From positions 1-8,098 of the forward strand of contig JAIDKM010000207.1 in NCBI GenBank assembly GCA_029051915.1: 8,098 nucleotides of DNA. The letters run 5' to 3'. Below the pieces are notes generated by a model. That model had not been told where the DNA came from. It saw only the letters and a list, made by a program, of their open reading frames with translations, and ran no database searches. Made by a program: the position numbers and the translations under genes. This DNA comes from Alistipes sp. (GTDB lineage: Bacteria > Bacteroidota > Bacteroidia > Bacteroidales > Rikenellaceae). Shown here piece after piece: positions 1 to 6,688 of this stretch; position 1 is the stretch's first letter, and each line of letters starts with the position of its first letter.

Positions 1-124
1 CGAGTCCGGATCGTGCGGAGATTCTTTACGGCAAAGGACGAGCTCCGGGAGGCGATTCGACCCTGGGTCGTACGGAAAGGTGCGGAAATTGCAACGACCC
101 CGAACAAATCAAAACAAGAGCGAT
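1..124. other. Upstream region without an assignable gene
   Basis: No recognisable gene is visible. One plus-strand frame is open from the window edge and ends at a TGA at 126-128, overlapping the ATG of the next gene, so it could be the last ~41 codons of an upstream gene. The peptide matches no family I recognise, and the final ~25 bases are A-rich, unlike coding sequence here and typical of Bacteroidota 5' leaders. I therefore read the 3' part as the leader of the thioredoxin-like gene. A perfect 6-bp inverted repeat with a 1-nt centre (CGACCC-T-GGGTCG) lies at 58-70. No TAnnTTTG-type -7 box is evident on the plus strand. Confidence 0.4.
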
Positions 125-529
125 ATGAAAAAATGGATCATGATGCTGGCGATGGTGCTGGCGGCCGCAGGCGCCGAAGCTCAGGTGAAATTCGAAACCC
201 GATCGACGGATGCCGTACGCGAAATGGCGGTCAAGGAGGGCAAGCTGGTCTTCATCGACCTCTACGCCTCGTGGTGCCCGCCGTGCAGGATGATGGAACG
301 CCATGTCTTCTCGCGCAAGGATGTAGGCCAATTCATGTCCGAGCGCTTCGTTGCGGCGAAGTACGACACGGACGATGCGACAGGCAAGGCGCTGATGAAG
401 AAATACGGCAACGGCGCGATTCCGCTCTACCTGATTTTCGATACGCAGGGAGAACTTCTCGGACGCATGCAGGGCGCCTCCTCGGCCGACGAATTCATGG
501 CCAACATCCGGAAGATTCTGAAAATGTGA
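125..529 (+). CDS. Exported thioredoxin-family protein (CPPC active site)
   Basis: A 134-residue protein of the thioredoxin fold, probably a thiol-disulfide oxidoreductase acting outside the cytoplasm. Residues 1-19 form a Sec-type signal peptide: a KK start, a hydrophobic core, then an Ala-rich end with likely cleavage after AEA, before Gln20. The redox motif WCPPC is at 50-54 (Cys51, Cys54) within a YASWCPPC context, and the cis-proline that packs against it is Pro100 in GAIP. The pattern of one compact domain with residues 60-95 between active site and cis-Pro resembles Thioredoxin_7/DsbD C-terminal-like domains. I chose the ATG at 125 because it yields the signal peptide; an in-frame ATG at 80 would add 15 polar residues in front of it. 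The gene stands alone on the plus strand and converges on rsmG. Its redox partner and substrate cannot be told from the sequence. Confidence 0.88.
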   Translation: MKKWIMMLAMVLAAAGAEAQVKFETRSTDAVREMAVKEGKLVFIDLYASWCPPCRMMERHVFSRKDVGQFMSERFVAAKYDTDDATGKALMKKYGNGAIPLYLIFDTQGELLGRMQGASSADEFMANIRKILKM

Positions 530-553
530 AAAGCGAAAAGTGGAAAGCGAGCG
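526..553. repeat. Degenerate 7-nt tandem repeat between convergent genes
   Basis: Starting at the stop codon of the thioredoxin-like gene are four successive 7-base units: GTGAAAA, GCGAAAA, GTGGAAA and GCGAGCG. Each differs from its neighbour by few substitutions. The tract fills most of the 33-bp gap before the rsmG stop codon and forms the left arm of a possible hairpin. It is short and degenerate, so chance in a purine-rich spacer is not excluded. Confidence 0.4.
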
Positions 554-568
554 GGCTGCCTTTCACTT
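538..568 (-). terminator. Candidate terminator hairpin at the end of the rsmG operon
   Basis: Bases 538-549 can pair with 557-568: AAGTG pairs with CACTT, followed by GU, AU, AU, a single mismatch, two GC pairs and a GU, leaving a 7-nt loop. Read on the minus strand, the hairpin is followed by a T-rich run (TTTTCGCTTTTCACATTTT), as in an intrinsic terminator. The right arm overlaps the rsmG stop codon. Read on the plus strand there is no T tract, so it would mainly serve the minus-strand operon. The stem is imperfect and only moderately GC-rich. Confidence 0.4.
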
Positions 569-1183
569 CGAAGCATAGACCACTTTCTTGGTCTCGAAGA
601 AATCCTCCTCGAAGAAGCGCGGGATGTCGTAAAGGGTCCAGCGCCGGCGCGTGAGGGCCAGCTCCTCGGCCAGATCGCCCCCTTTGAGGTAGAGGATTCC
701 GTTGGGCAGCGTACCGCGCTGCCCTTTTTCGATCTTGTTCCACACCCACCCGACGAACTCGGGCATGGCCGTAACGGCCCGCGAGACGACGTAATCGAAG
801 CGTTCGGAGAGAGCCTCGACCCGCGAACAGCGAGGCGTCAGGTTTTTCAGTCCCAACCCCTCGACGACACCCTCGACGACGGTGATCTTCTTGCGGATGG
901 AGTCGACGGCCGTGAAGTGCGCCCCGGGAAAGAGAATGGCCAGCGGCACCGACGGGAAACCGCCGCCGCACCCGACGTCGAGCACCCGGGCTCCCTCGGC
1001 GAAGGCGCAGACTTTGGCGATGGCGAGCGAGTGGAGGACATGACGCAGGTAGAGCTGGTCGAAATCCTTGCGCGAAACGACGTTGATTTTGGCGTTCCAC
1101 TCGGCATACAGCTCCCACAGCGCCGCGAACTGCCGCCGTTGCTCGTCCGTAAGATCGGGAAAATATTTGAGAATAAGATCCAT
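563..1183 (-). CDS. rsmG: 16S rRNA (guanine-N7)-methyltransferase RsmG (GidB)
   Basis: A 206-residue S-adenosylmethionine-dependent methyltransferase that in characterised bacteria makes m7G at position 527 (E. coli numbering) of 16S rRNA. Loss of the family enzyme gives low-level streptomycin resistance. Family marks visible are the N-terminal NAKINVVSRKD (30-40), HVLHSL (48-53), the SAM-binding motif I VLDVGCGGGFPSVPLAI (67-83), the motif II acid in TAVDS (91-95), SRAV (134-137) and LKGGD (166-170). Length is normal for the family. The ATG at 1183 is chosen over a TTG one codon upstream. That ATG shares one base with the stop codon of the upstream pseudouridine synthase gene (TGATG), so translation is probably coupled. 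It is the last gene of the minus-strand operon and sits with another rRNA-modifying enzyme. Confidence 0.96.
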   Translation of the reverse strand: MDLILKYFPDLTDEQRRQFAALWELYAEWNAKINVVSRKDFDQLYLRHVLHSLAIAKVCAFAEGARVLDVGCGGGFPSVPLAILFPGAHFTAVDSIRKKITVVEGVVEGLGLKNLTPRCSRVEALSERFDYVVSRAVTAMPEFVGWVWNKIEKGQRGTLPNGILYLKGGDLAEELALTRRRWTLYDIPRFFEEDFFETKKVVYASK

Positions 1184-2247
1184 CAACTTTCACGTTTATA
1201 ACTCTCCCACTTGGCCAGCAGCGCCCGGAAATCGGCAGGGAGGTCGCTTTCGAACTTCACTTCGCAGTGCGTCGCGGGATGCTCGAATCCGAGCGACTGC
1301 GCATGCAGGGCGTGGCGCGGCATCACGGCGAAACAATTCTCGACGAACTGCTTGTACTTGGCGAACGTGGTACCCTTGAGGATGCGGTCGCCGCCGTAGC
1401 GTTCGTCGTTGAAAAGCGGATGTCCCTGCCATGCCATATGTACGCGGATCTGGTGGGTGCGCCCTGTCTCCAGACGGCATTCGACGAGCGTTACGTAACC
1501 ATAGCGCTTCAGCACGCGCCAATGCGTTACGGCATGTTTGCCGTCCGAGCCGTCTTCGAAGACGTACATCTTCTGCCGCTCGCGGGGACTGCGCCCGATA
1601 TTCCCGACGATCGTCCCCTCGTCCTCGGCGAAGTCGCCCCACACCAAAGCCACGTAGCGGCGGTAGATCGTGTGGTCGAAGAACTGCTTGGCCAGCCGGG
1701 CGTGGGTTTGCTCGTTCTTGGCGACGACCAGCAGTCCCGACGTATTTTTGTCGATGCGGTGAACCAGCCCGGCACGCATCTCCCCGCTGTCGGCGAGCTC
1801 GGTGCCGCGCAGATGCCACGCCAGCGCATTGACCAGCGTTCCCGAGTGGTTGCCTACCCCCGGGTGGACGACCATGCCGGCCTCCTTGTTGATAATCAGC
1901 AGGTCGTCGTCCTCGTAAGGAATCTCCAGCGGAATCTCCTCGGGATGGATTTCATTGTCGCGCCGCGGATAGGGCAGGACGATCTGCACCCGGTCGAGGG
2001 GTTTGACCTTGTAGCTCGACTTGGCCGGTCGGCCGTTGACCAGGATGTTGCCGCTGTCGGCCGCCGCCTGGATACGGTTGCGAGAACAATGCTCCATGCG
2101 TGCCACAAGGAACTTGTCGAGCCGCAGCAGGGTCTGCCCCTTGTCGGCCACGACCGAGAAGTGCTCGTAGAGCCCCTCCTGCTCGTTGTCCTCCTCGGTC
2201 AGCGCCGAATCGTCGAACGGTTCGTCTATGTAGCGCGAATCGGTCAT
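1183..2247 (-). CDS. rluD: RluA-family 23S rRNA pseudouridine synthase (RluD-type)
   Basis: A 354-residue enzyme that isomerises uridine to pseudouridine in rRNA. An acidic N-terminal extension (about 1-35) is followed by an S4 RNA-binding domain (about 41-92, with RLDKFL and the NILVNG turn). The RluA-type catalytic domain runs from about 109 to 330. The catalytic motif HRIDKNTSGLL is at 163-173, with the nucleophilic aspartate Asp166. Other conserved blocks are GMVVHPG (124-130), ETGRTHQIRVH (260-270) and RHALHA (311-316). S4 plus this catalytic core points to RluD (helix 69 in E. coli), but RluA-family specificity is hard to assign from sequence, so the exact target uridines are unproven. 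The ATG at 2247 is used; a TTG one codon earlier is possible. The start overlaps the PASTA gene stop by one base (TGATG), and its own stop overlaps the rsmG start in the same way. Confidence 0.93.
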   Translation of the reverse strand: MTDSRYIDEPFDDSALTEEDNEQEGLYEHFSVVADKGQTLLRLDKFLVARMEHCSRNRIQAAADSGNILVNGRPAKSSYKVKPLDRVQIVLPYPRRDNEIHPEEIPLEIPYEDDDLLIINKEAGMVVHPGVGNHSGTLVNALAWHLRGTELADSGEMRAGLVHRIDKNTSGLLVVAKNEQTHARLAKQFFDHTIYRRYVALVWGDFAEDEGTIVGNIGRSPRERQKMYVFEDGSDGKHAVTHWRVLKRYGYVTLVECRLETGRTHQIRVHMAWQGHPLFNDERYGGDRILKGTTFAKYKQFVENCFAVMPRHALHAQSLGFEHPATHCEVKFESDLPADFRALLAKWESYKRES

Positions 2248-3200
2248 CAATCGAAAAATCCTGCGTGATCCTCTGCGGGTGCCGGTGCGGGCTTCTCGGT
2301 CTCCGGTTTCGGCGCCGCGGCCGCAGTGCCGAGTTCTTCCTCCATCCGCTGCAGACGCTCGCGGAACGCTTCGTCGGCCAGCTCCTCGGCCTCTTTCAGC
2401 CGTACGGCGACCTTCCGGGCGTCGAGCGTCAGTTGCAGGCTGACTTTCGCGCCGAGCGAAGCGTGGCGTTCAGCCACGGGACTCTGCATATAGACCCGGG
2501 CGTCCTTCTGGTTGAGCAGGTTGATACCGTCGTCGAAGGCGATCTTCCCGACATTGAGACCCAGTTCCCACAACCGGCTTTTGGCGTCCTTGAGCGAAAG
2601 GCCGATGACCTGCGGCACGACGGTCGTGCGATGTCCGGGCTGCACGCCGACATGGAGCGTTACGCCCGAGCCCATTTCGGCTTCGATGCGGGAAGTCGGA
2701 GTGATGCGCTGCTTGCCGAGATATTCGTCGAGAACATAGTTGGTCGCCATGTCGTTGCGGTAGATCAGCTCGCCGATCTCCAGTCCGGCGATTTCGAGCA
2801 TGTTCTTGGCCTGGCGCAGCGACCGGTCGGCGACATAGGGCACCGGCACCATCTTCTGCCGGAACGAATTGATCGTGATGTAGACCGTCCGTCCGGGCTT
2901 GACCTCGACACCTCCTTGAGGCAGCTGGTCGAGGACGATGCCGCCTTCGTAGGCAGGAACGAAAAGCGAATCGTTGATCTGCAACCGCAGGTCGCTGCGG
3001 CGCGCCATGCGCTGAGCTTCGAACAGCGACACGCCCGAGAAATCGGGCACCCGACGGCGTACGCCATGGCGCGTGGCGACGTGCATGACGACATGGGCCG
3101 TGATGGCTATCGCCAGGATGATGGCGGCGATCAACACCAGATTGTATGCCAGCGGATACTCGTAACGGAGCCGGCGGCGGAAAGAGGAAAAATTCTCCAT
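2247..3200 (-). CDS. Membrane-anchored PASTA-domain protein
   Basis: A 317-residue protein with a short basic cytoplasmic N-terminus, one transmembrane helix (about 20-42) and a periplasmic part. Three PASTA-like repeats can be placed at about 51-111 (starts VPDFSGVSLFEA), 118-186 (VPVPYVADRSLRQA) and 193-259 (TTVVPQVIGLSLKDA). Each shows the usual order: a VP start, a helix of the xLxxA type, a QxP or equivalent turn, then a GxxVxLxV strand. A charged, helical, probably coiled-coil stretch (about 260-292) follows, then an Ala/Pro/Glu-rich tail. PASTA repeats in Gram-positive Ser/Thr kinases and PBP2x bind peptidoglycan or beta-lactams. Here there is no kinase or transpeptidase domain, so a wall-sensing or scaffolding role is only an inference. 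The gene lies 10 nt after the LPS permease stop and overlaps rluD by one base. As I recall, PASTA-rluD pairs, often with ddl, are common in Bacteroidota. Confidence 0.9.
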   Translation of the reverse strand: MENFSSFRRRLRYEYPLAYNLVLIAAIILAIAITAHVVMHVATRHGVRRRVPDFSGVSLFEAQRMARRSDLRLQINDSLFVPAYEGGIVLDQLPQGGVEVKPGRTVYITINSFRQKMVPVPYVADRSLRQAKNMLEIAGLEIGELIYRNDMATNYVLDEYLGKQRITPTSRIEAEMGSGVTLHVGVQPGHRTTVVPQVIGLSLKDAKSRLWELGLNVGKIAFDDGINLLNQKDARVYMQSPVAERHASLGAKVSLQLTLDARKVAVRLKEAEELADEAFRERLQRMEEELGTAAAAPKPETEKPAPAPAEDHAGFFD

Positions 3201-3210
3201 CTTTTTCGGG

Positions 3211-4314
3211 TTATTTGGGAGCCTTCCGATAGAGGTAGACTCCGATGCACAGGTAAATGATGTTGGGGAGCCAGACGGCCAGCCCCGGCGGCAACGAACC
3301 GCTCTTGGCGAACTCCTCGAAGAAGCGGTTGAAGAGGATATACGAGAAACAGAGGCACGTGCCGATGCCGATATGGAGCCCCGTACCGCCGCGCACCTTG
3401 CGCGACGAGAGCGACACGCCGATGAGCGTCAAGATGAACGTCGACAACGGATAGGCATAGCGTGCGTGGCGCGCCACCTCGATCAGGCCGATCTCGTCGG
3501 AGCCTTTGGCCCGCTGCTGGGCGAGGAAGCGGTTGAGCTCGACGATGTTCATGGTCTGGATCAACTCGTTGACGCGTCCCAGCTCGTTGACGTCGAGATT
3601 GATGAGCGTATCGAGGTTGCGGTACTGCCCGAATTTCTCGACACCCAGCGAATCGAACTCGCGCATGACGTAGCGCGGCGCCGTCCAACGTTTGGTCGCC
3701 GGATCGAACTTCGTGTCGGAAGCCTCCAGCGAACGGGTCATCGCCCCCTCCTCGTAATGTTCCAGCACGAAGAACGACGCCTGATGCGACGCATCGCGAT
3801 ATCCGCGGACGTAGGCGAACGTCCCCGGCTCGATCTGCCGGTAGATATGCTGGTCGTACTGGGTATTGCGCTTGCGCTTGATATACTGCGATTCGAAAGC
3901 GACGATCTTGCGCTGCGAGAGAGGAATCAACCACAAGTTGAGCGTGAGCGACAGTCCGCCGATAATCAACGCCCCCAGGAAATAGGGCCACATCAGGCGC
4001 CGGAACGACATGCCGCCCGAGAGCATGGCGACGATCTCGGTCTGATAGGCCATCTTCGAAGTGAAGAAGATGCAGGCGATGAAGGTGAAGAGTCCGCTGA
4101 ACTGGTTGATGAAGAAAGGGATGAAGTTAAGATAATAGTCGAAGATCACCTTCCGCACGGGCGCATGAAGCTCGGTGAAGTCGTCGATCTTCTCCACATA
4201 GTCGAACAGCACGACCACGACGATGATCATCGCGATGGCGAAGAAGTAGGTCGACAGGAACTTGCCCAGTATGTAGCGGTCGAGGATCTTGTATCCCGGG
4301 AATCGGAGTTTCAT
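3211..4314 (-). CDS. LptF/LptG-family lipopolysaccharide export permease
   Basis: A 367-residue inner-membrane protein of the YjgP/YjgQ (LptF/LptG) family. These proteins form the transmembrane part of the LptB2FG ABC transporter, which extracts LPS from the inner membrane and passes it to the periplasmic bridge. Six hydrophobic helices are visible in the expected three-plus-three arrangement (about 19-40, 62-84, 107-131, 288-305, 311-335, 344-362). Between them is a soluble, strand-rich periplasmic domain (about 135-275) matching the family's jellyroll. The cytoplasmic loop after helix 2 carries SKMAYQTEIVAMLSGGMS, the coupling region typical of the family. The N-terminal LDRYILGKFLSTYFF also fits. 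The sequence does not decide between LptF and LptG. The ATG at 4314 is 5 nt after the tgt stop; the reading frame extends further upstream only as antisense-of-frame sequence inside tgt, so it is not coding there. Confidence 0.92.
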   Translation of the reverse strand: MKLRFPGYKILDRYILGKFLSTYFFAIAMIIVVVVLFDYVEKIDDFTELHAPVRKVIFDYYLNFIPFFINQFSGLFTFIACIFFTSKMAYQTEIVAMLSGGMSFRRLMWPYFLGALIIGGLSLTLNLWLIPLSQRKIVAFESQYIKRKRNTQYDQHIYRQIEPGTFAYVRGYRDASHQASFFVLEHYEEGAMTRSLEASDTKFDPATKRWTAPRYVMREFDSLGVEKFGQYRNLDTLINLDVNELGRVNELIQTMNIVELNRFLAQQRAKGSDEIGLIEVARHARYAYPLSTFILTLIGVSLSSRKVRGGTGLHIGIGTCLCFSYILFNRFFEEFAKSGSLPPGLAVWLPNIIYLCIGVYLYRKAPK

Positions 4315-4319
4315 ACGTT

Positions 4320-5456
4320 TTACAGTCTTCTTTGGAGCCTGGGCACCATCATCTCCTTCCAGGCCCGGAAATCGCCGGCGACGATCCGCTCGCGAGCCAT
4401 GCCGACGAGCCGCAGGTAAAAGGCGATGTTGTGCAGCGACGCGATTTCGGCCGCGAGCATCTCGCCGCAGACGGCCAGATGGTGGAGGTAGGCCTTGGTA
4501 TAGAGCGTATCGACAAAGGCCGTGCCCTGCGGATCGATCGGCGAAAAATCGTCCTCCCACTTCTTGTTGCGGATGTTGATGATGCCCTCGGCCGTGAAAA
4601 GCTGGCCGTTGCGGCCGTTGCGCGTGGGCATCACGCAGTCGAACATGTCCACGCCCCGGGCGATGCCCTCCAGGATGTTCACGGGCGTACCTACGCCCAT
4701 CAGATAACGGGGCCTGTCTTTGGGCAGAATAGCGTTCACAACCTCGATCATTTCATACATGACGGGCGTGGGTTCGCCGACGGCCAGACCGCCGATCGCA
4801 TAGCCGTCGGCCTGGTAGCGCTGGACGTTCTCCGCCGCCCGGGCCCGCAGGTCGGGATAGGTACACCCCTGCACGATGGGGAAGAGCGCCTGATAGTGGC
4901 CGTATTTGGGTGCCGTCTGAGCATAGCGCTCGAAACAGCGGTCGAGCCACCGCTCCGTGAGGTCAAGCGACTTGGCGGCATATTCGCGGGGTGCGTCGCC
5001 CGGCGGGCATTCGTCGAAAGCCATCATGATGTCGGCGCCGATGCTCCGCTCGGTGTCGATGACGCTTTCGGGCGTGAAGAGGTGTTTCGACCCGTCGATA
5101 TGCGACCGGAAGTGGCACCCCTCCTCCTTGAGCTTGCGGCAGGCGGCGAGCGAAAAGACCTGAAAGCCCCCGCTGTCGGTGAGCATCGGGCCCTCCCACG
5201 TGGAGAAGCGATGCACGCCCCCGGCCTTCTCGATGATCTTCATGCCGGGCCGCAGGTAGAGATGATAGGTGTTGGCCAGAATGATCTGGGCCCGGGCTTC
5301 GTCGCGCACGTCGCGATGGAAAAGGCCCTTGACCGTCGCCGCCGTACCCACGGGCATGAAGATGGGCGTACGGATGAAGCCGTGGTCGGTTTTGAGCTGA
5401 CCGGCCCGGGCCTCCGAGGCGGAGTCTTTGTACTGCAGGGTGAATTCCATGTTCAT
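4320..5456 (-). CDS. tgt: Queuine/preQ1 tRNA-guanine transglycosylase
   Basis: A 378-residue TIM-barrel enzyme that exchanges guanine 34 of GUN-anticodon tRNAs for the queuosine precursor preQ1 (or queuine in salvaging species). Catalytic and binding motifs are intact: LTDSGGFQVFS (92-102, general acid/base Asp94), MAFDECPPG (145-153, Asp148), GGLAVGE (222-228) and FDCVMPTRNGRNG (272-284, nucleophile Asp273). The C-terminal structural zinc site is not canonical. The segment matching CxCxxC of E. coli Tgt has Gly311, Ala313 and Asp316 in place of the three cysteines, while the downstream histidine in the LHN motif (His342) remains. Length and the AYLHH block after the gap-free segment are normal, so it is not a frameshift. 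The ATG at 5450 is an equally good start and aligns better with family starts. First gene of the minus-strand operon, followed 5 nt later by the permease gene. Confidence 0.96.
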   Translation of the reverse strand: MNMEFTLQYKDSASEARAGQLKTDHGFIRTPIFMPVGTAATVKGLFHRDVRDEARAQIILANTYHLYLRPGMKIIEKAGGVHRFSTWEGPMLTDSGGFQVFSLAACRKLKEEGCHFRSHIDGSKHLFTPESVIDTERSIGADIMMAFDECPPGDAPREYAAKSLDLTERWLDRCFERYAQTAPKYGHYQALFPIVQGCTYPDLRARAAENVQRYQADGYAIGGLAVGEPTPVMYEMIEVVNAILPKDRPRYLMGVGTPVNILEGIARGVDMFDCVMPTRNGRNGQLFTAEGIINIRNKKWEDDFSPIDPQGTAFVDTLYTKAYLHHLAVCGEMLAAEIASLHNIAFYLRLVGMARERIVAGDFRAWKEMMVPRLQRRL

Positions 5457-5464
5457 ATTTCCCG

Positions 5465-5472
5465 CAAAAATA
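5465..5472 (-). promoter_or_regulatory. Candidate -7 box for the tgt operon
   Basis: Read on the minus strand, the bases are TATTTTTG, a full match to the Bacteroidota -7 consensus TAnnTTTG, in an A/T-rich patch just upstream of tgt. Transcription would start only a few bases before ATG 5456, or about 10 bases before ATG 5450, which argues mildly for the latter start. I do not see a convincing -33 TTTG box at the expected spacing. The match is to a short motif in A/T-rich DNA and could be fortuitous. Confidence 0.45.
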
Positions 5473-5497
5473 GCTAAAATAATTCTGAATTCTTTTG

Positions 5498-5505
5498 TAT
5501 CTTTG
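5498..5505 (+). promoter_or_regulatory. Candidate -7 box for the glycosyltransferase-sigma-ygiQ operon
   Basis: The bases TATCTTTG match the Bacteroidota -7 consensus TAnnTTTG fully. They end 16 nt before the glycosyltransferase ATG at 5522, implying a leader of about 10 nt and no Shine-Dalgarno. The A/T-rich DNA from 5465 to 5505 stands out from the GC-rich genes on both sides, supporting a shared divergent promoter region. A clear -33 element is not visible. Confidence 0.5.
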
Positions 5506-5521
5506 CAGATATTTCGGCACT

Positions 5522-6688
5522 ATGGAATTTTTCGAAACTTTGACAGATACGTTTCTGGCCGCCTACGGCTGGGAAGGCACCGCGCTGGCGGGCGTGCTGC
5601 TCGTCCTGCTGGGCGTGCAGCTCTACTACTACGCGGGGGTCTACGGCCGGATCGCCGGCTACAAGAACAACCGCCGGCCGGAGGTTCTCGACGCCGATCC
5701 TCCGGTGTCGGTCATCATCCCGCTCTTCTCCGAGGACTATGCTTTCGTCGAGGAGCGGCTGCCGCTGATTCTGGCCCAGAGCTACCCCAAGTTCGAAGTC
5801 GTGATCGTCTACGTCGGCGCCGACTCGGACTTCTACGAAGACCTCTCGCGCCTCAAGCTGTCGTTCCCCCAGATCACGACGACCAAGATCCACCTCAACC
5901 CGCGTTTCCCCATTTCGCGCAAGATGGCCCTCAACGTGGGCATCAAGTCGGCCCATTACGAGCACATGATCTTCACTTCGACCGACGCCTGCCCGCAGAC
6001 CGACCGCTGGCTCTCGCTGATGGCCAAAGGCTTCACGCGGGGCGACATCGTGATCGGCTACTGCGGCGTAGAGTACGCCAAGGGAACGACCAACTACCTG
6101 ATGCGTACGTGGCGCATGATGCACGCTGCCGAGTGGCTGGGCCGCGCCGTCCGCAGACGTCCCTACCGGGGCATGCTCCAGAACTTCGGTTTCACCAAGA
6201 AACTCTACTTCGGCAACAACGGCTTCAACCACCTCAACATGAACATCGGCGAAGACGACCTCTTTCTGCAGCAGGTCATGACGCGCGACAACGTGAGCAT
6301 CATCCTCTCGCCGCGGGCCACGCTGAGCGAAAAGGTCTGGGGAGGACTGGGCTGGGGCCTCGGCCAGTTGCGCTACTTCGGCTCGGCATTCCGCTACTAT
6401 CCTCGCGGAGCCCGCAACTACGTGCAGTGGGAGATCGGTTCGCGTCTGCTGTTCTTCGCAGCCGCACTCTGCGCCATCATCGTGATGCCGCTCGAATACA
6501 AACTCGCCGCCGCCGTGCTCGTCCTGCTGCGCTACCTGATCGTGGCGCTCGAAGTGCGGCGTATCGCCAACCGGCTGGGCGAGCGGGGCATTGCCTGGCG
6601 TTACTTCCTCTACGACCTGCTGAGCATGCCGGGAGCCATTCTGCTGAGCTTCCTGACACTGGGCAAAGACAAACGCGTATGGAGATAG
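5522..6688 (+). CDS. Membrane-associated family 2 glycosyltransferase
   Basis: A 388-residue GT-A fold glycosyltransferase, probably using a nucleotide-sugar at the cytoplasmic membrane face to build an envelope polysaccharide or glycolipid; substrate unknown. A first transmembrane helix (about 18-39) precedes the GT2 domain (about 61-270). This opens with PVSVIIPLFSED (61-72). It continues with the SRKMALNVGIKSA helix (132-144), the metal-binding DxD-like region TSTDACPQTD (152-161) and the acidic acceptor-site motif GEDDLFL (243-249). Two or three C-terminal membrane helices follow (about 305-345 and 360-380). The DxD position reads Thr-Asp-Ala rather than Asp-x-Asp, common enough in the family. 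The ATG at 5522 is chosen; a TTG at 5495 would lie before the -7 box. First gene of the plus-strand operon; its last 10 nt overlap the sigma factor gene. Confidence 0.9.
   Translation: MEFFETLTDTFLAAYGWEGTALAGVLLVLLGVQLYYYAGVYGRIAGYKNNRRPEVLDADPPVSVIIPLFSEDYAFVEERLPLILAQSYPKFEVVIVYVGADSDFYEDLSRLKLSFPQITTTKIHLNPRFPISRKMALNVGIKSAHYEHMIFTSTDACPQTDRWLSLMAKGFTRGDIVIGYCGVEYAKGTTNYLMRTWRMMHAAEWLGRAVRRRPYRGMLQNFGFTKKLYFGNNGFNHLNMNIGEDDLFLQQVMTRDNVSIILSPRATLSEKVWGGLGWGLGQLRYFGSAFRYYPRGARNYVQWEIGSRLLFFAAALCAIIVMPLEYKLAAAVLVLLRYLIVALEVRRIANRLGERGIAWRYFLYDLLSMPGAILLSFLTLGKDKRVWR

Noticed and set aside
3..128. Possible 3' end of an upstream gene overlapping the thioredoxin-like start
   Set aside because: The frame is open, but the peptide is not recognisable and the last ~25 bases look like a leader, so it is not called as a CDS.
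13..654. Open frame across the thioredoxin-like gene
   Set aside because: It is a +1 shadow; the frame from 125 has the signal peptide and the WCPPC motif.
4315..4560. Upstream extension of the permease gene into tgt
   Set aside because: The extension is Arg-rich out-of-frame sequence within tgt; the family N-terminus begins at the ATG at 4314.
1267..5477. Long plus-strand open frames opposite rluD, the PASTA gene, the permease gene and tgt (for example 1267-2268, 2100-3260, 3373-4419, 4332-5477)
   Set aside because: They mirror well-recognised minus-strand genes. Long antisense frames are expected from GC-rich codon use, and their products are low-complexity and match no family.
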